From positions 154,429 through 218,428 of the forward strand of contig NZ_BMZT01000007.1 in the NCBI RefSeq assembly GCF_014652935.1: DNA of 64,000 nt. Reading direction: 5' to 3'. This stretch comes from Luteimonas padinae. Lineage in GTDB: Bacteria > Pseudomonadota > Gammaproteobacteria > Xanthomonadales > Xanthomonadaceae. The notes below the pieces were generated by a model that did no database searches, had not been told where the DNA came from, and saw nothing but the letters and a program-made list of their open reading frames with translations. Shown one piece after another: positions 11,089 through 20,881 of this stretch; within the stretch, counting starts at the first letter, position 1; every line of letters starts with the position of its first letter. The position numbers and the translations under genes are program-made.

Positions 11089-12999
11089 TCAGGCGTGCTC
11101 GCCGCGCAGGGCACGGACGCGGGCTTCCAGCATCGCGGCGGTGGCGTCGCGGCCCGGCACGGGTGCCTCGGCCATCACCGCCACCGGCGCGCGGAAGCGG
11201 CGCGGCACGCGCATCCGCGCCAGGCGCCCGCCCGGGGCCGCGGTGCCTCGGCGGCTCCACATGCTGCTCCACATGTTGCGCAGGGCCATCGGCACCACCG
11301 GCACCGGGCGGCGCTCGACGATGCGCTCCACGCCCGACCTGAAGGCCTGGATGTCGCCGTCGGGCGTGAGCCGGCCCTCGGGGAAGATCAGCACCAGCTC
11401 GCCGTCGGCCAGGGCCGCATCGATGCTGTCGAAGGCGCGCTGCATCATCGCCGCGTCCTCTTTCGGGCTGGCGATCGGGATCGCGCCGGCGGCGCGGAAG
11501 ATCCAGCTCATCACCGGGATCTGGAAGATCCGGTAGTACATGACGAAGCGGATCGGCCGCGGCACGCTGGCCGCCAGCACCAGCGCGTCCATGTAACTGA
11601 CGTGGTTGCAGACCAGCAGCGCCGGGCCCTCGTCGGGCACATGGCGCTCGATGCCGTGCAGCTCCAGCCGATACAGCGTGCGCACCAGCAGCCAGCTGAC
11701 GAAGCGCATCGCGAACTCGGGCACGATGGTGAAGATCCAGGTCGTGACCAGCAGGTTGGCGATCGCCAGCCCCAGGAAGACCTGCGGGATGCTCCAGCCG
11801 AACACCTGCTGCAGCGCCAGCCCGGTCACCGCCGCGGCGACGATGAAGGCCGAGTTCTGGATGTTGAGGCCGGCGAACACGCGCGCCATCTCCTGCTTCG
11901 GCGTGCGGCTCTGGATCAGCGCGAACAGCGGCACGATGAACAGCCCGCAGGAGAAACCGATGCCGGTGAGGTCGATGGCGATGCGCCAGCCATGCTCGCC
12001 TGCGAGGAAGCCGGCGATGTCCAGCCCGGTCTGCGGTGCCAGCCCGCTGCGTGCGAAGTACAGGTCGAGCATGAAGGCGCTGATGCCGAGCGCGCCCAGC
12101 GGCACCAGGCCGATCTCGACCGTGCGCGCGGACAGCTTCTCGCACAGCAGCGAGCCCACGCCGACCCCGACCGAGAACAGCGCCAGCCCGAAGATGTAGA
12201 GGCTGGTCGAGCGCTCCGCCGCGCCCAGGTGCAGCTCCGCGTAGTTCGGCAGCTGCGCGGTCAGCACCGTGCCCACGAACCAGAACCAGGACACGCCCAG
12301 GATCGCATTGCGCACCGCCGGCGTGCGCCGGGTGAGCTTCCAGATGCGGATCGACTCCGGCACCGGGTTCCAGTTGACCTCCAGCTCCGGCGCGCCGGCG
12401 TCGACGCGCGGGATCATGCGCGCGACCAGATTGCCGGCGACCGCCAGCGCCACCACCGAGGCCGCCGCGGCCTCCGGACCCCAGGTGCCGGCGACCTGGA
12501 ACACCAGCCCGCCATAGATCATTCCGGCCAGGATCGAGAGCGACGTGCCCATCTCCACCAGGCCGTTGCCGCCGGTGAGTTCCTCCGGCTTGAGCACCGC
12601 CGGCAGGATCGAATATTTCACCGGCCCGAACAGCGTCGACTGCATGCCGGTCGCGAACAGCGCCACCAGCAGCAGCGGCATGCTCGCGGTGAGGAAGCCG
12701 ATCGCTGCCAGCGTCATGATCCCGATCTCCATCGTCGTGGTGATCACGATCAGGCGCTGCTTCTCCAGCTTCTCCGCGAACTGCCCCGCGATCGCCGAGA
12801 ACAGGAAGTAGGGCAGGATGAACAGCGCCGGCGCGAGGTTCGTATAGAGCGTGCGCTGTCCGCTGTCGACGCCCAGGTAGAACAGCAGCCCGATGATGGC
12901 CTGGCGGTAGACGTTGTCGTTGAAGGCGCCCAGCGCCTGCACGGCGAAGTAGGGCAGGAAACGCCGCTCGCGCAGCAGCTGGAACTGTGAGTACGCCAT
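11089..12999 (-). CDS. MFS transporter fused to lysophospholipid acyltransferase (LplT-PlsC type)
   Basis: The 636-residue protein joins two functions. Residues 1 to about 430 form a 12-helix MFS transporter resembling LplT, the lysophospholipid flippase (GAFNDNVYRQAI, GMQSTLFGPVKYSILP). Residues about 445-636 form a PlsC-type acyltransferase with NHVSYMD (465-471) and FPEGR (539-543). In E. coli the transporter (LplT) and acyltransferase (Aas) are separate, and Aas also has an acyl-ACP synthetase domain that is absent here. The likely job is uptake and re-acylation of lysophospholipids at the inner membrane. The stop lies about 40 nt from a REP pair. Confidence 0.86.
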   Translation of the reverse strand: MAYSQFQLLRERRFLPYFAVQALGAFNDNVYRQAIIGLLFYLGVDSGQRTLYTNLAPALFILPYFLFSAIAGQFAEKLEKQRLIVITTTMEIGIMTLAAIGFLTASMPLLLVALFATGMQSTLFGPVKYSILPAVLKPEELTGGNGLVEMGTSLSILAGMIYGGLVFQVAGTWGPEAAAASVVALAVAGNLVARMIPRVDAGAPELEVNWNPVPESIRIWKLTRRTPAVRNAILGVSWFWFVGTVLTAQLPNYAELHLGAAERSTSLYIFGLALFSVGVGVGSLLCEKLSARTVEIGLVPLGALGISAFMLDLYFARSGLAPQTGLDIAGFLAGEHGWRIAIDLTGIGFSCGLFIVPLFALIQSRTPKQEMARVFAGLNIQNSAFIVAAAVTGLALQQVFGWSIPQVFLGLAIANLLVTTWIFTIVPEFAMRFVSWLLVRTLYRLELHGIERHVPDEGPALLVCNHVSYMDALVLAASVPRPIRFVMYYRIFQIPVMSWIFRAAGAIPIASPKEDAAMMQRAFDSIDAALADGELVLIFPEGRLTPDGDIQAFRSGVERIVERRPVPVVPMALRNMWSSMWSRRGTAAPGGRLARMRVPRRFRAPVAVMAEAPVPGRDATAAMLEARVRALRGEHA

Positions 13000-13128
13000 G
13001 CCGGTCCCCGTGGATGGGTGGGGAGCCTAGCAGACGACCGTGGCCAGGCCCGCGCATGCCCGGCTGCCTTCATTGCGTCTTGCGGCGGCCGGTGCTGGAA
13101 TGCGCCCTTCCACCCGCCGGAGCCCTTC

Positions 13129-13758
13129 ATGCGCACCCTCATCCTGCTCGTGCTGGCCGCGATGCTCAGCGGCTGCGGCTACAACCAGATCCAGCAGAAG
13201 GACGAAGCCGTCAACGCCGGCTGGGCGGAAGTGCTCAACCAGTACAAGCGCCGCGCCGACCTGGTTCCCAACCTCGTCAACACGGTCAAGGGCTACGCGG
13301 CGCACGAGCAGCAGGTGCTGACCGCGGTGACCGAGGCCCGCGCGAAGGTCGGCTCGATGGAAGTCGATGCCGGCGATCCCGCCTCGCTCGCGCAGTTCCA
13401 GCAGGCGCAGGGCGAGCTGTCGAGCGCGCTGTCGCGGCTGATGGTGGTGGTCGAGAACTACCCCGACCTCAAGGCCGATCGCGCGTTCCTCGACCTGCAG
13501 ACCCAGCTCGAGGGCACCGAGAACCGGATCGCCGTCGCGCGCGGCCGCTACATCCAGCTGGTGCAGGACTACAACACCTACGTCCGCTCGTTCCCGCAGA
13601 ACCTGGTGGCAAAGATGTTCGGCTACGGGCCGCGGCCGAACTTCACCGTCGAGAACGAGCGCGCCATCCAGGAGGCGCCGGCGGTCGACTTCGGCGCGCA
13701 GGGGGCCGCCGGCACGCAGCCGCCGCAGCCGCAGCCGCAGCCGCAGCCGGCAGGCTGA
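13129..13758 (+). CDS. lemA: LemA family lipoprotein
   Basis: The 209-residue product starts with a lipoprotein signal (MRTLILLVLAAMLSGCG, lipobox LSGC), so it is probably anchored to a membrane by lipid. The LemA helical domain follows, with NAGWAEVLNQYKRRADLVPNL, NTVKGYA and the C-terminal YNTYVRSFPQNLVAKMFGY signature. It ends in a Pro-Gln repeat from a short CAGCCG repeat. LemA proteins are often encoded next to TPM-domain genes, as here, but their molecular role is unknown. The next gene starts 9 nt downstream, suggesting an operon of three. Confidence 0.92.
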   Translation: MRTLILLVLAAMLSGCGYNQIQQKDEAVNAGWAEVLNQYKRRADLVPNLVNTVKGYAAHEQQVLTAVTEARAKVGSMEVDAGDPASLAQFQQAQGELSSALSRLMVVVENYPDLKADRAFLDLQTQLEGTENRIAVARGRYIQLVQDYNTYVRSFPQNLVAKMFGYGPRPNFTVENERAIQEAPAVDFGAQGAAGTQPPQPQPQPQPAG

Positions 13759-13767
13759 CGACCGGCG

Positions 13768-14699
13768 GTGATGCTTGCCCGCGTCAGCCTCCGGGGCCGC
13801 CGATGGCGGGCGCTTCTGCTCGCGGCCGCCTTCGCCTGCCTGGCCTGCGCCCATGCGTGGGCGCAGCAGCCGCTGGCCGCGATTCCCGCGCTGGATTCGC
13901 CGGTGGTCGATACCACCGGCACCCTCGAACCCACGCAGCGCGCGCAGCTCGAACGGCAGGCGCTGGACCTGCAGCGCCGGAAGGGCAGCCAGCTGCAGGT
14001 GCTGATCGTCGCCAGCACGCAGCCGGAATCCATCGAGCAGTACGCGCAGCGCGTCTTCGACGCCTGGCGGATCGGACGCGAGGGGGTCGATGACGCGGTC
14101 CTCGTGCTGGTCGCCCGCGACGACCGGCGCGTGCGCATCCAGCCCGGCTACGGGCTCGAGGGTGCGATCCCCGACATCACCGCCGGGCGCATCATCCAGG
14201 AATACATGGCGCCGAAGTTCCGTGCCGGCGACTACGGCGGCGGCCTGGTGGATGCCACGGCTGTGCTGGTGCGCCTGATCGACGGCGAGCCCCTGCCCGA
14301 GCCGATCGCCAGCCATCGCGCCGCCGAGCCGGCCGGCGGCCGTGGTGACTGGCTGGGCGCCCTGTTCGCCGCCTTCGTGGTCGCCACCATCGTGCGCGGG
14401 ATGTTCGGGCGTGCACCGGGCGCGCTGCGAGGCCTCCCACCGGGGGTGCCGCGGGCGGAGCCGCGTGGCTGGTCTCGGCTGCGCTCGGTCTGGGTGGTGT
14501 CGCCGCGGTGCTGGGCTTCCTCTACGGGCTGGCGAAGGCACCCGGCGGCCGCTACGTCCGCCACGGAGGCTGGGGCGGATTCGGAGGCGGCGGATGGGGT
14601 GGCGGCGGCTTCGGCGGCGGAGGCGGCGGCTTCGGTGGCGGCGGCTGGTCCGGCGGTGGCGGCATGAGCGGAGGCGGCGGCGCCTCGGGGAGCTGGTGA
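13768..14699 (+). pseudogene. TPM-domain (YgcG-like) membrane protein, apparent frameshift
   Basis: A signal peptide (to about HAWAQ, residue 32) and a complete TPM domain (SPVVDTTGTL; RIQPGYGLEGAIPD; MAPKFRAGDYGGGL) are followed by a membrane helix. Past about 14425 the starting frame degenerates into Ala/Ser-rich nonsense ending at 14667. The frame one base back continues sensibly as AAWLVSAALGLGG...LGFLYGLAKAPGG and a Gly-rich tail ending GASGSW at 14699, the normal end of this family. A one-base loss is implied, plausibly in the GGGGG run at 14442-14446. The 14699 stop also overlaps the next ATG (TGATG), which supports it as the true end. Either a real mutation or a sequencing error. Confidence 0.8.
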
Positions 14700-15199
14700 T
14701 GGCGGGCGTCGTGCGGCTGCTGCGGCATCTCTTCGCTCCGTCGGCCAGCGGTCTGTTCCCGGCCGATCGACTCCAGCGCATTGCCGGCGCGGTGGCCGCC
14801 GGCGAACGGCGCCATCGCGGCGAAGTCTGCTTCGCGGTGGAGCCGGCGCTGCCGGCGTGGCGCGCGCTGCGCGGCCTGGATGTGCGCCAGCGCGCGCGCG
14901 AGGTCTTCGCCGAACTGGGCGTGTGGGACACCCATGCCAACAACGGCGTGCTGGTCTACTTGCTGCTGGCCGACCACTGCATCGAGATCGTCGCCGATCG
15001 TGGCCTGGATGGGCGGGTGGGCGATCCGGCGTGGGCGGCGGTCTGCCAGCTGATGGAGGCGCACCTGCGCGCGGGTGATCCGGAAGGCGCCGCGGTGGCC
15101 GGCGTCGAGGCGGTCTCCGACCTGCTGGCGCGCCACTTCCCGCAGGCCCCCGGGGACCAGGACGAGAACGAGCTGCCCGACCTCCCGCAGCTGCTCTGA
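14699..15199 (+). CDS. TPM-domain protein, second copy
   Basis: A 166-residue cytoplasmic-looking protein without a signal peptide. It contains a TPM domain (REVFAELGVWDTHANNGVLVYLLLADHCIEIVADRGL) and ends in an acidic tail. The start overlaps the stop of the preceding TPM gene by one base (TGATG). LemA, a long TPM protein with a Gly-rich tail and a short TPM protein in a row is a recurring trio in proteobacteria; the function of this one is unknown. Confidence 0.85.
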   Translation: MAGVVRLLRHLFAPSASGLFPADRLQRIAGAVAAGERRHRGEVCFAVEPALPAWRALRGLDVRQRAREVFAELGVWDTHANNGVLVYLLLADHCIEIVADRGLDGRVGDPAWAAVCQLMEAHLRAGDPEGAAVAGVEAVSDLLARHFPQAPGDQDENELPDLPQLL

Positions 15200-15203
15200 G
15201 CGC

Positions 15204-15229
15204 CGCGGCTGACGCCGGCGTCAGCCGCG
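15204..15229. terminator. Perfect 26-bp palindrome between convergent genes
   Basis: CGCGGCTGACGCC is followed directly by its exact complement GGCGTCAGCCGCG. It lies between the stop of the second TPM gene (15199) and overlaps the purD stop (15221-15223), so it can end transcription in both directions. There is no T-run, so its efficiency is uncertain. Confidence 0.55.
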
Positions 15230-16507
15230 CTCGCGCGCGATCGCGCGCCAGCCGATGTCGTGGCGGTGGAACTCGCCCGGCCAGGAAATGCCCGCGACCG
15301 CGGCATAGGCCCGCTGCTGTGCCCCGGCCACGCTGTCCCCCAGCGCGCAGACGCACAGGACGCGGCCGCCGGCGGTGACAGCGTGCTCGCCCTCGATGCG
15401 GGTGCCGGCGTGGAAGACCTTCGTGTCCGCGAGGTCGGGCACGTCCATGCTGTTGATCGCGTCGCCGATGCGCGGCGTCGCCGGATAGCCTTCCGCCGCC
15501 ATCACCACGCCCAGCGCCGGGCGGGAATCCCAGGCGGCCTCGGCGGCGTCCAGCGTACCGTCGATGCCGGCCTCGACCAGCGTCGCGAAGTCCGAGCGCA
15601 GGCGCATCATGATCGGCTGCGTCTCGGGATCGCCGAAGCGCACGTTGAACTCGATCACCTTCGGCGCGCCGTCGGCGCCGATCATGAGCCCGGCATAGAG
15701 GAAACCGGTGAACGGCGCGCCGTCGGCGGCCATCCCGGCTACGGTGGGCTCGATCACCTCGTGCATGATCCGCGCGTGCACCGCGGGCGTGACCACGGGC
15801 GCCGGCGAGTACGCGCCCATGCCGCCGGTGTTGGGACCGGTGTCGCCGTCGCCGACGCGCTTGTGGTCCTGGCTGGTGGCCATCGGCAGCGCGGTGCGGC
15901 CGTCGACCATGGCGATGAAGCTGGCTTCCTCGCCGTCGAGGAACTCCTCGATCACCACGCGTGCGCCGGCCTCGCCGAAGGCGTTGCCACCGAGCATATC
16001 GCGCACCGCGGCTTCCGCTTCGTCCAGCGTCGCCGCCACGATCACGCCCTTGCCCGCGGCCAGGCCGTCGGCCTTGACCACGATCGGCGCGCCCTTTGCG
16101 CGCAGGTGCGCGAGCGCGGCATCGATCTCGGTGAACACCGCGTAATGCGCGGTCGGGATGCCGTGGCGGGCGAGGAAGTCCTTGGCGAAGGCCTTGCTGC
16201 CTTCCAGCTGCGCGGCCGCGGCATTGGGCCCGAAGATGCGCAGGCCTTCGGCCTGGAAGCGGTCGACCACGCCGGCCACCAGCGGGCCTTCGGGGCCGAC
16301 CACGGTGAAGTCCACGCCCTCGTCGCGGGCCAGGGCGACCAGCGCGTCGATGTCGGCGGCCGCCACCGCGACGTTGCGGCAGCCTGCCTCCCGCGCGGTG
16401 CCGGCATTGCCCGGCGCCACCAGCACCTCGTCCACGCGCGGCGACTGCGCCAGCTTCCACGCCAGCGCGTGCTCGCGTCCCCCGGAACCAATCACAAGCA
16501 CTTTCAT
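15221..16507 (-). CDS. purD: Phosphoribosylamine-glycine ligase (GAR synthetase)
   Basis: ATP-grasp enzyme that joins phosphoribosylamine and glycine, step 2 of purine synthesis. The 428 residues match PurD throughout: MKVLVIGSGGREHALAWKL at the N-terminus, GPEGPLVAGVVD, KADGLAAGKGVIVA in the ATP-grasp core, and TGGMGAYSPAPV, EFNVRFGDPETQ and HAGTRIEG further on. It follows purH on the same strand after a 157-nt gap filled with palindromes. The two probably share a transcript. Confidence 0.97.
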   Translation of the reverse strand: MKVLVIGSGGREHALAWKLAQSPRVDEVLVAPGNAGTAREAGCRNVAVAAADIDALVALARDEGVDFTVVGPEGPLVAGVVDRFQAEGLRIFGPNAAAAQLEGSKAFAKDFLARHGIPTAHYAVFTEIDAALAHLRAKGAPIVVKADGLAAGKGVIVAATLDEAEAAVRDMLGGNAFGEAGARVVIEEFLDGEEASFIAMVDGRTALPMATSQDHKRVGDGDTGPNTGGMGAYSPAPVVTPAVHARIMHEVIEPTVAGMAADGAPFTGFLYAGLMIGADGAPKVIEFNVRFGDPETQPIMMRLRSDFATLVEAGIDGTLDAAEAAWDSRPALGVVMAAEGYPATPRIGDAINSMDVPDLADTKVFHAGTRIEGEHAVTAGGRVLCVCALGDSVAGAQQRAYAAVAGISWPGEFHRHDIGWRAIARERG

Positions 16508-16548
16508 GACCTGTCAACCTGCCATATCGGATCGTCGGAAGAGCATAG

Positions 16549-16669
16549 CCCCCTGAGTCAGGGGGCGATTCGCGCCGAAGGCGCGAATGGGGGTGTGGCA
16601 GCGCAGGGCGGGGCCCGAAGTTCGCGCAGCGAACTTTGGGATTGATGCCCGGCACAGCCGGGAATCAAT
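16549..16669. repeat. Cluster of four palindromes between purH and purD
   Basis: Four hairpins follow each other: CCCCCTGA/TCAGGGGG (16549-16565), ATTCGCGCC/GGCGCGAAT with GAA loop (16568-16588), AAGTTCGC/GCGAACTT (16618-16636), and ATTGATGCCCGGC/GCCGGGAATCAAT with ACA loop (16641-16669, one mismatch). The last one includes the purH stop codon. It looks like a composite extragenic repeat or a processing and stability element rather than a simple terminator. Confidence 0.6.
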
Positions 16670-18248
16670 GCCGGAAGTGGCGAACGCCGGTGAACACCAT
16701 CGCGATGTCGTGCTCGTCGGCCGCCGCGATCACCTCGGCGTCGCGCATCGAGCCGCCGGGCTGGATCACCGCGCGGATGCCGGCCTCGCCGGCCGCGTCC
16801 AGGCCGTCGCGGAAGGGGAAGAAGGCGTCCGACGCCATCACCGAACCCGGCACCACCAGCCCCGCGTCGCTGGCCTTGATGCCGGCGATGCGCGCGGAAT
16901 AGACGCGGCTCATCTGCCCCGCACCGACGCCGATGGTCGCTTCGTCCTTCGCATACACGATGGCGTTGGACTTGACGAACTTCGCCACCCGCCAGGCGAA
17001 CAGCAGGTCGCGCAGCTCGGCCTCGCTCGGCGCGCGCTTCGACACCTGCTTCAGCTCGCCCACGCTCATGCCGCGGTTGTCGGACGACTGCAGCAGCAGT
17101 CCCGAGCCGATGCGCTTGCTGTCGTAGTTGTTCATGCCGTCGCCGTGCGGGATGCGCAGCACGCGCACGTTGGCCTTCTTCGCGCAGTAGTCCAGCGACG
17201 CGGGCTCGTAGTCCGGCGCGATCAGCACTTCGACGAACTGGCGGTCGAGGATCGCCTTCGCGGTGGCCGCGTCGAGCGTGGTGTTGAACGCGAGGATGCC
17301 GCCGAAGGCCGAGGTCGGGTCGGTGGCGTAGGCGCGTTCGTAGGCCTCGCCGCAGCCGGCCGCGGTGGCCACGCCGCAGGGATTGGCGTGCTTGACGATC
17401 ACGCAGGCCGGCGCGTCGAACTGGCGCACGCATTCCCAGGCCGCGTCGGCATCGGCGAGGTTGTTGTAGCTCAGTTCCTTGCCCTGCAGCTGGGTGAAGG
17501 TCGCCAGCGTCCCGGGCACCGGATACAGGTCGCGGTAGAAGGCGCCAGACTGGTGCGGATTCTCGCCGTAGCGCAGGTCCATCACCTTCACGAAGGTGGT
17601 GCTCATCTGCGCCGGGAACTCGGCGCGCGCCGGCACCTCAGCCGTCGCGTCGGTGATGGCCGACAGATAGTTGCCGATGGCCGCGTCGTACTGGGCCACG
17701 CGGTTGAACGCGGCCACCGAGAGCGCGAAGCGGGTCTTCGCCGACAGCGTGCCCTCGTTCGCTTCAAGCTCTTCGACGATGCCGGCGTACTGCGCCGGGT
17801 CGGTCGCCACCGCCACGCGCGCGAAGTTCTTCGCCGCCGAGCGCAGCATCGCCGGGCCGCCGATGTCGATGTTCTCGACCGCATCCGCCAGCGTGCAGTC
17901 CGCCTTCGCGGTCACCGACTCGAAGGGGTAGAGGTTCAGCACCAGCAGGTCGATGGCGTCGATGCCGTGCTCGGCCATCACCGCCTCGTCGATGCCGGCA
18001 CGGCCGAGCAGGCCGCCATGCACAACCGGATGCAGGGTCTTGACCCGGCCGTCCATCATTTCCGGGAAGCCGGTCGCCTCCGACACGTCGCGCACGGCCA
18101 GGCCGGCCTCGCGCAGGGCACGGGCGGTGCCGCCGGTGGACAGGAGTTCGACGCCGCGCGCCGCGAGGGCCTGGGCGAGTTCAACCAGCCCGGTCTTGTC
18201 GGACACGGACAGCAGGGCCCGGCGCAGGGGCAGGCGATCGGTGGTCAT
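16665..18248 (-). CDS. purH: Bifunctional AICAR formyltransferase / IMP cyclohydrolase
   Basis: Catalyses the last two steps of IMP synthesis. In the 527-residue product the N-terminal cyclohydrolase domain shows [23 protein letters not shown] and NLYPFE. The C-terminal formyltransferase domain shows [21 protein letters not shown], the SAFGGI region and DAFFPFRDG. It lies directly after fis and before purD, a linkage common in Lysobacteraceae. The ATG at 18248 is followed by [20 protein letters not shown], the usual start. Confidence 0.97.
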   Translation of the reverse strand: MTTDRLPLRRALLSVSDKTGLVELAQALAARGVELLSTGGTARALREAGLAVRDVSEATGFPEMMDGRVKTLHPVVHGGLLGRAGIDEAVMAEHGIDAIDLLVLNLYPFESVTAKADCTLADAVENIDIGGPAMLRSAAKNFARVAVATDPAQYAGIVEELEANEGTLSAKTRFALSVAAFNRVAQYDAAIGNYLSAITDATAEVPARAEFPAQMSTTFVKVMDLRYGENPHQSGAFYRDLYPVPGTLATFTQLQGKELSYNNLADADAAWECVRQFDAPACVIVKHANPCGVATAAGCGEAYERAYATDPTSAFGGILAFNTTLDAATAKAILDRQFVEVLIAPDYEPASLDYCAKKANVRVLRIPHGDGMNNYDSKRIGSGLLLQSSDNRGMSVGELKQVSKRAPSEAELRDLLFAWRVAKFVKSNAIVYAKDEATIGVGAGQMSRVYSARIAGIKASDAGLVVPGSVMASDAFFPFRDGLDAAGEAGIRAVIQPGGSMRDAEVIAAADEHDIAMVFTGVRHFRH

Positions 18249-18317
18249 TGCGTGGGGAGGCAGCGGGAGACCCCGTGATTATACGGCCGCGCCCCGCCGG
18301 GACCGGCCGCGCAGGGC

Positions 18318-18590
18318 TCAGACGATCCCGTAATCGCGCAGCTTGCGGCGCAGGGTGGCGCGGTGGATGCCGAGCATGGTCGCGGCGCGGCTCTGGTTGC
18401 CCTCGCAGTGGTTGAGCACTTCCACGAACAGCGGGATCTCCAGCTCGCGCAGCGCGATCCCGTACAGGTTCTCGGCGTCGCAGCCGTCGAGGTCGCGGAT
18501 GTAGCGGCGCACGGCGGTGGCCACGTGCTCGCGCAGCGGCGCCCGATGCGTGCCGCGCGGCTGCGGCTCGTTGCTGTCGGCGGCGTTCAA
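18318..18590 (-). CDS. fis: Fis family nucleoid / DNA-binding protein
   Basis: Small dimeric DNA-bending protein that compacts the nucleoid and stimulates rRNA promoters and recombination. No ATG is available at a sensible place. The TTG at 18590 gives a 90-residue product and has AGGGG 6 nt upstream. The C-terminal helix-turn-helix is clear ([25 protein letters not shown]), and the helix B region ([14 protein letters not shown]) is conserved. Here it lies between the DUF3426 gene and purH rather than beside dusB as in enterics. Confidence 0.9.
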   Translation of the reverse strand: MNAADSNEPQPRGTHRAPLREHVATAVRRYIRDLDGCDAENLYGIALRELEIPLFVEVLNHCEGNQSRAATMLGIHRATLRRKLRDYGIV

Positions 18591-18670
18591 TCGGACCCCT
18601 GGACCTGCTCGCGCCTCGCGCGCGACGGGTATCGAGTCTAGCGCGCCCACCGCATCGCTGCCATTGCGCG

Positions 18671-19837
<1,167 letters not shown>

Positions 19838-19877
19838 GGCGGCTATTCAAGCACGCGCCACGCCAGCCCGGCAGCCG

Positions 19878-20795
19878 TCAGCCGCGCCGGATGCCGTCAA
19901 TGCGAACCCAGTCACCCTCGACCTCGACCCGGAGCTGGTCGAACCACGCGCCGTAGCGCGCCAGCAGCGGCGGCTGCTGGCCGTCGAGGATGCCCGACAG
20001 CGCCAGCCGCCCGCCGGGCGCCACGCGCGCGGCGATCGTGTCCGCCAGCGCGTCGAGCGCCGAGGCCAGGATGTTGGCGACCACCACCGGCCAGGTGCCT
20101 GCGGGGGCGTCGTCGGGCGCGTGCACGGCCAGGCGGTCGGCGACGCCGTTGCGCTCCGCGTTGTCGGCGGTGGCCTGCAGCGCCTGCGGGTCGTTGTCGA
20201 TGCCGGTCGCATGGGCGGCGCCCAGCTTCAGCGCCGCCAGCGCGAGGATGCCGCTGCCGCAGCCGAAGTCGAGCATGCGTGCGCCGTCGAGCAGGCCTTC
20301 CCCGGCCAGGCCATCGAGCCAGCGCAGGCACAGCGCGGTGGTCGGATGGGTGCCCGAACCGAAGGCCAGTCCCGGATCGAGGCGGACAACGGCGGCGCCG
20401 GCACCGGCCTCGTCGGGGAGTTCGCGGTTCCAAGGCACGATCCAGGTGCGCTCGCCGAAGCGCAGCGGCACGTACTGGTCCATCCACGCCCGCTCCCAGT
20501 CCTGGTCCTCGACGTTGCGGAAGGACACGCGGCCCCAGTCCAGGCCAGGGTCGAAGCCTTCCAGCGCGGCGAGCAGCAGCAGGGCGTCGGCGTCGTGCGC
20601 GAACAGCGCGCTCAGGGTGATAGAGGCCCAGAGCGGGGTCTCGCCCACGCCGGGCTCCAGAATCGCGTCCTCGTTGCGGGTGCCGGCGTCCGCGTCGAGC
20701 ATGGTCACCGCCAGCGCGCCGACGTCGTCGAGGGCGTTCTCGTAGCGGGGCTGCTCGGATTCGCTGCAGTGCAGGGTGAGTTCGAGGAAGGGCAT
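19878..20795 (-). CDS. prmA: Ribosomal protein L11 methyltransferase
   Basis: SAM-dependent enzyme that trimethylates ribosomal protein L11. The 305-residue product from ATG 20795 has the N-terminal substrate-recognition domain ([28 protein letters not shown]) and a Rossmann methyltransferase domain with [34 protein letters not shown] and [10 protein letters not shown], all PrmA hallmarks. The DUF3426 gene follows 40 nt downstream. Confidence 0.96.
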   Translation of the reverse strand: MPFLELTLHCSESEQPRYENALDDVGALAVTMLDADAGTRNEDAILEPGVGETPLWASITLSALFAHDADALLLLAALEGFDPGLDWGRVSFRNVEDQDWERAWMDQYVPLRFGERTWIVPWNRELPDEAGAGAAVVRLDPGLAFGSGTHPTTALCLRWLDGLAGEGLLDGARMLDFGCGSGILALAALKLGAAHATGIDNDPQALQATADNAERNGVADRLAVHAPDDAPAGTWPVVVANILASALDALADTIAARVAPGGRLALSGILDGQQPPLLARYGAWFDQLRVEVEGDWVRIDGIRRG

Positions 20796-20848
20796 CGCGC
20801 GTGGGGCCGGTCGGAAACAGGCCTGCATGGTACCGGCCCCGCTCGGAG

Positions 20849-20872
20849 CCGGCCCGGGATGTCCCGGGCCGG
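20849..20872 (-). terminator. Strong hairpin downstream of the secreted-protein gene
   Basis: Ten-bp perfect stem CCGGCCCGGG / CCCGGGCCGG with loop ATGT, just past the stop at 20882 and before the prmA start. There is no T-run. It may separate transcription of the secreted-protein gene from prmA. Confidence 0.45.
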
Positions 20873-20881
20873 CGGGTTGGA

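Noticed and set aside
11095..12990. A 631-codon plus-strand frame opposite the MFS-acyltransferase gene
   Set aside because: An exact shadow of the minus-strand gene, with an implausible Arg/His/Gln-rich product.
14342..14698. Upstream extension of the second TPM gene into the first TPM gene
   Set aside because: The extra residues are Arg/Trp-rich out-of-frame translation of the first TPM gene. The ATG at 14699 gives the TGATG overlap and a clean domain start.
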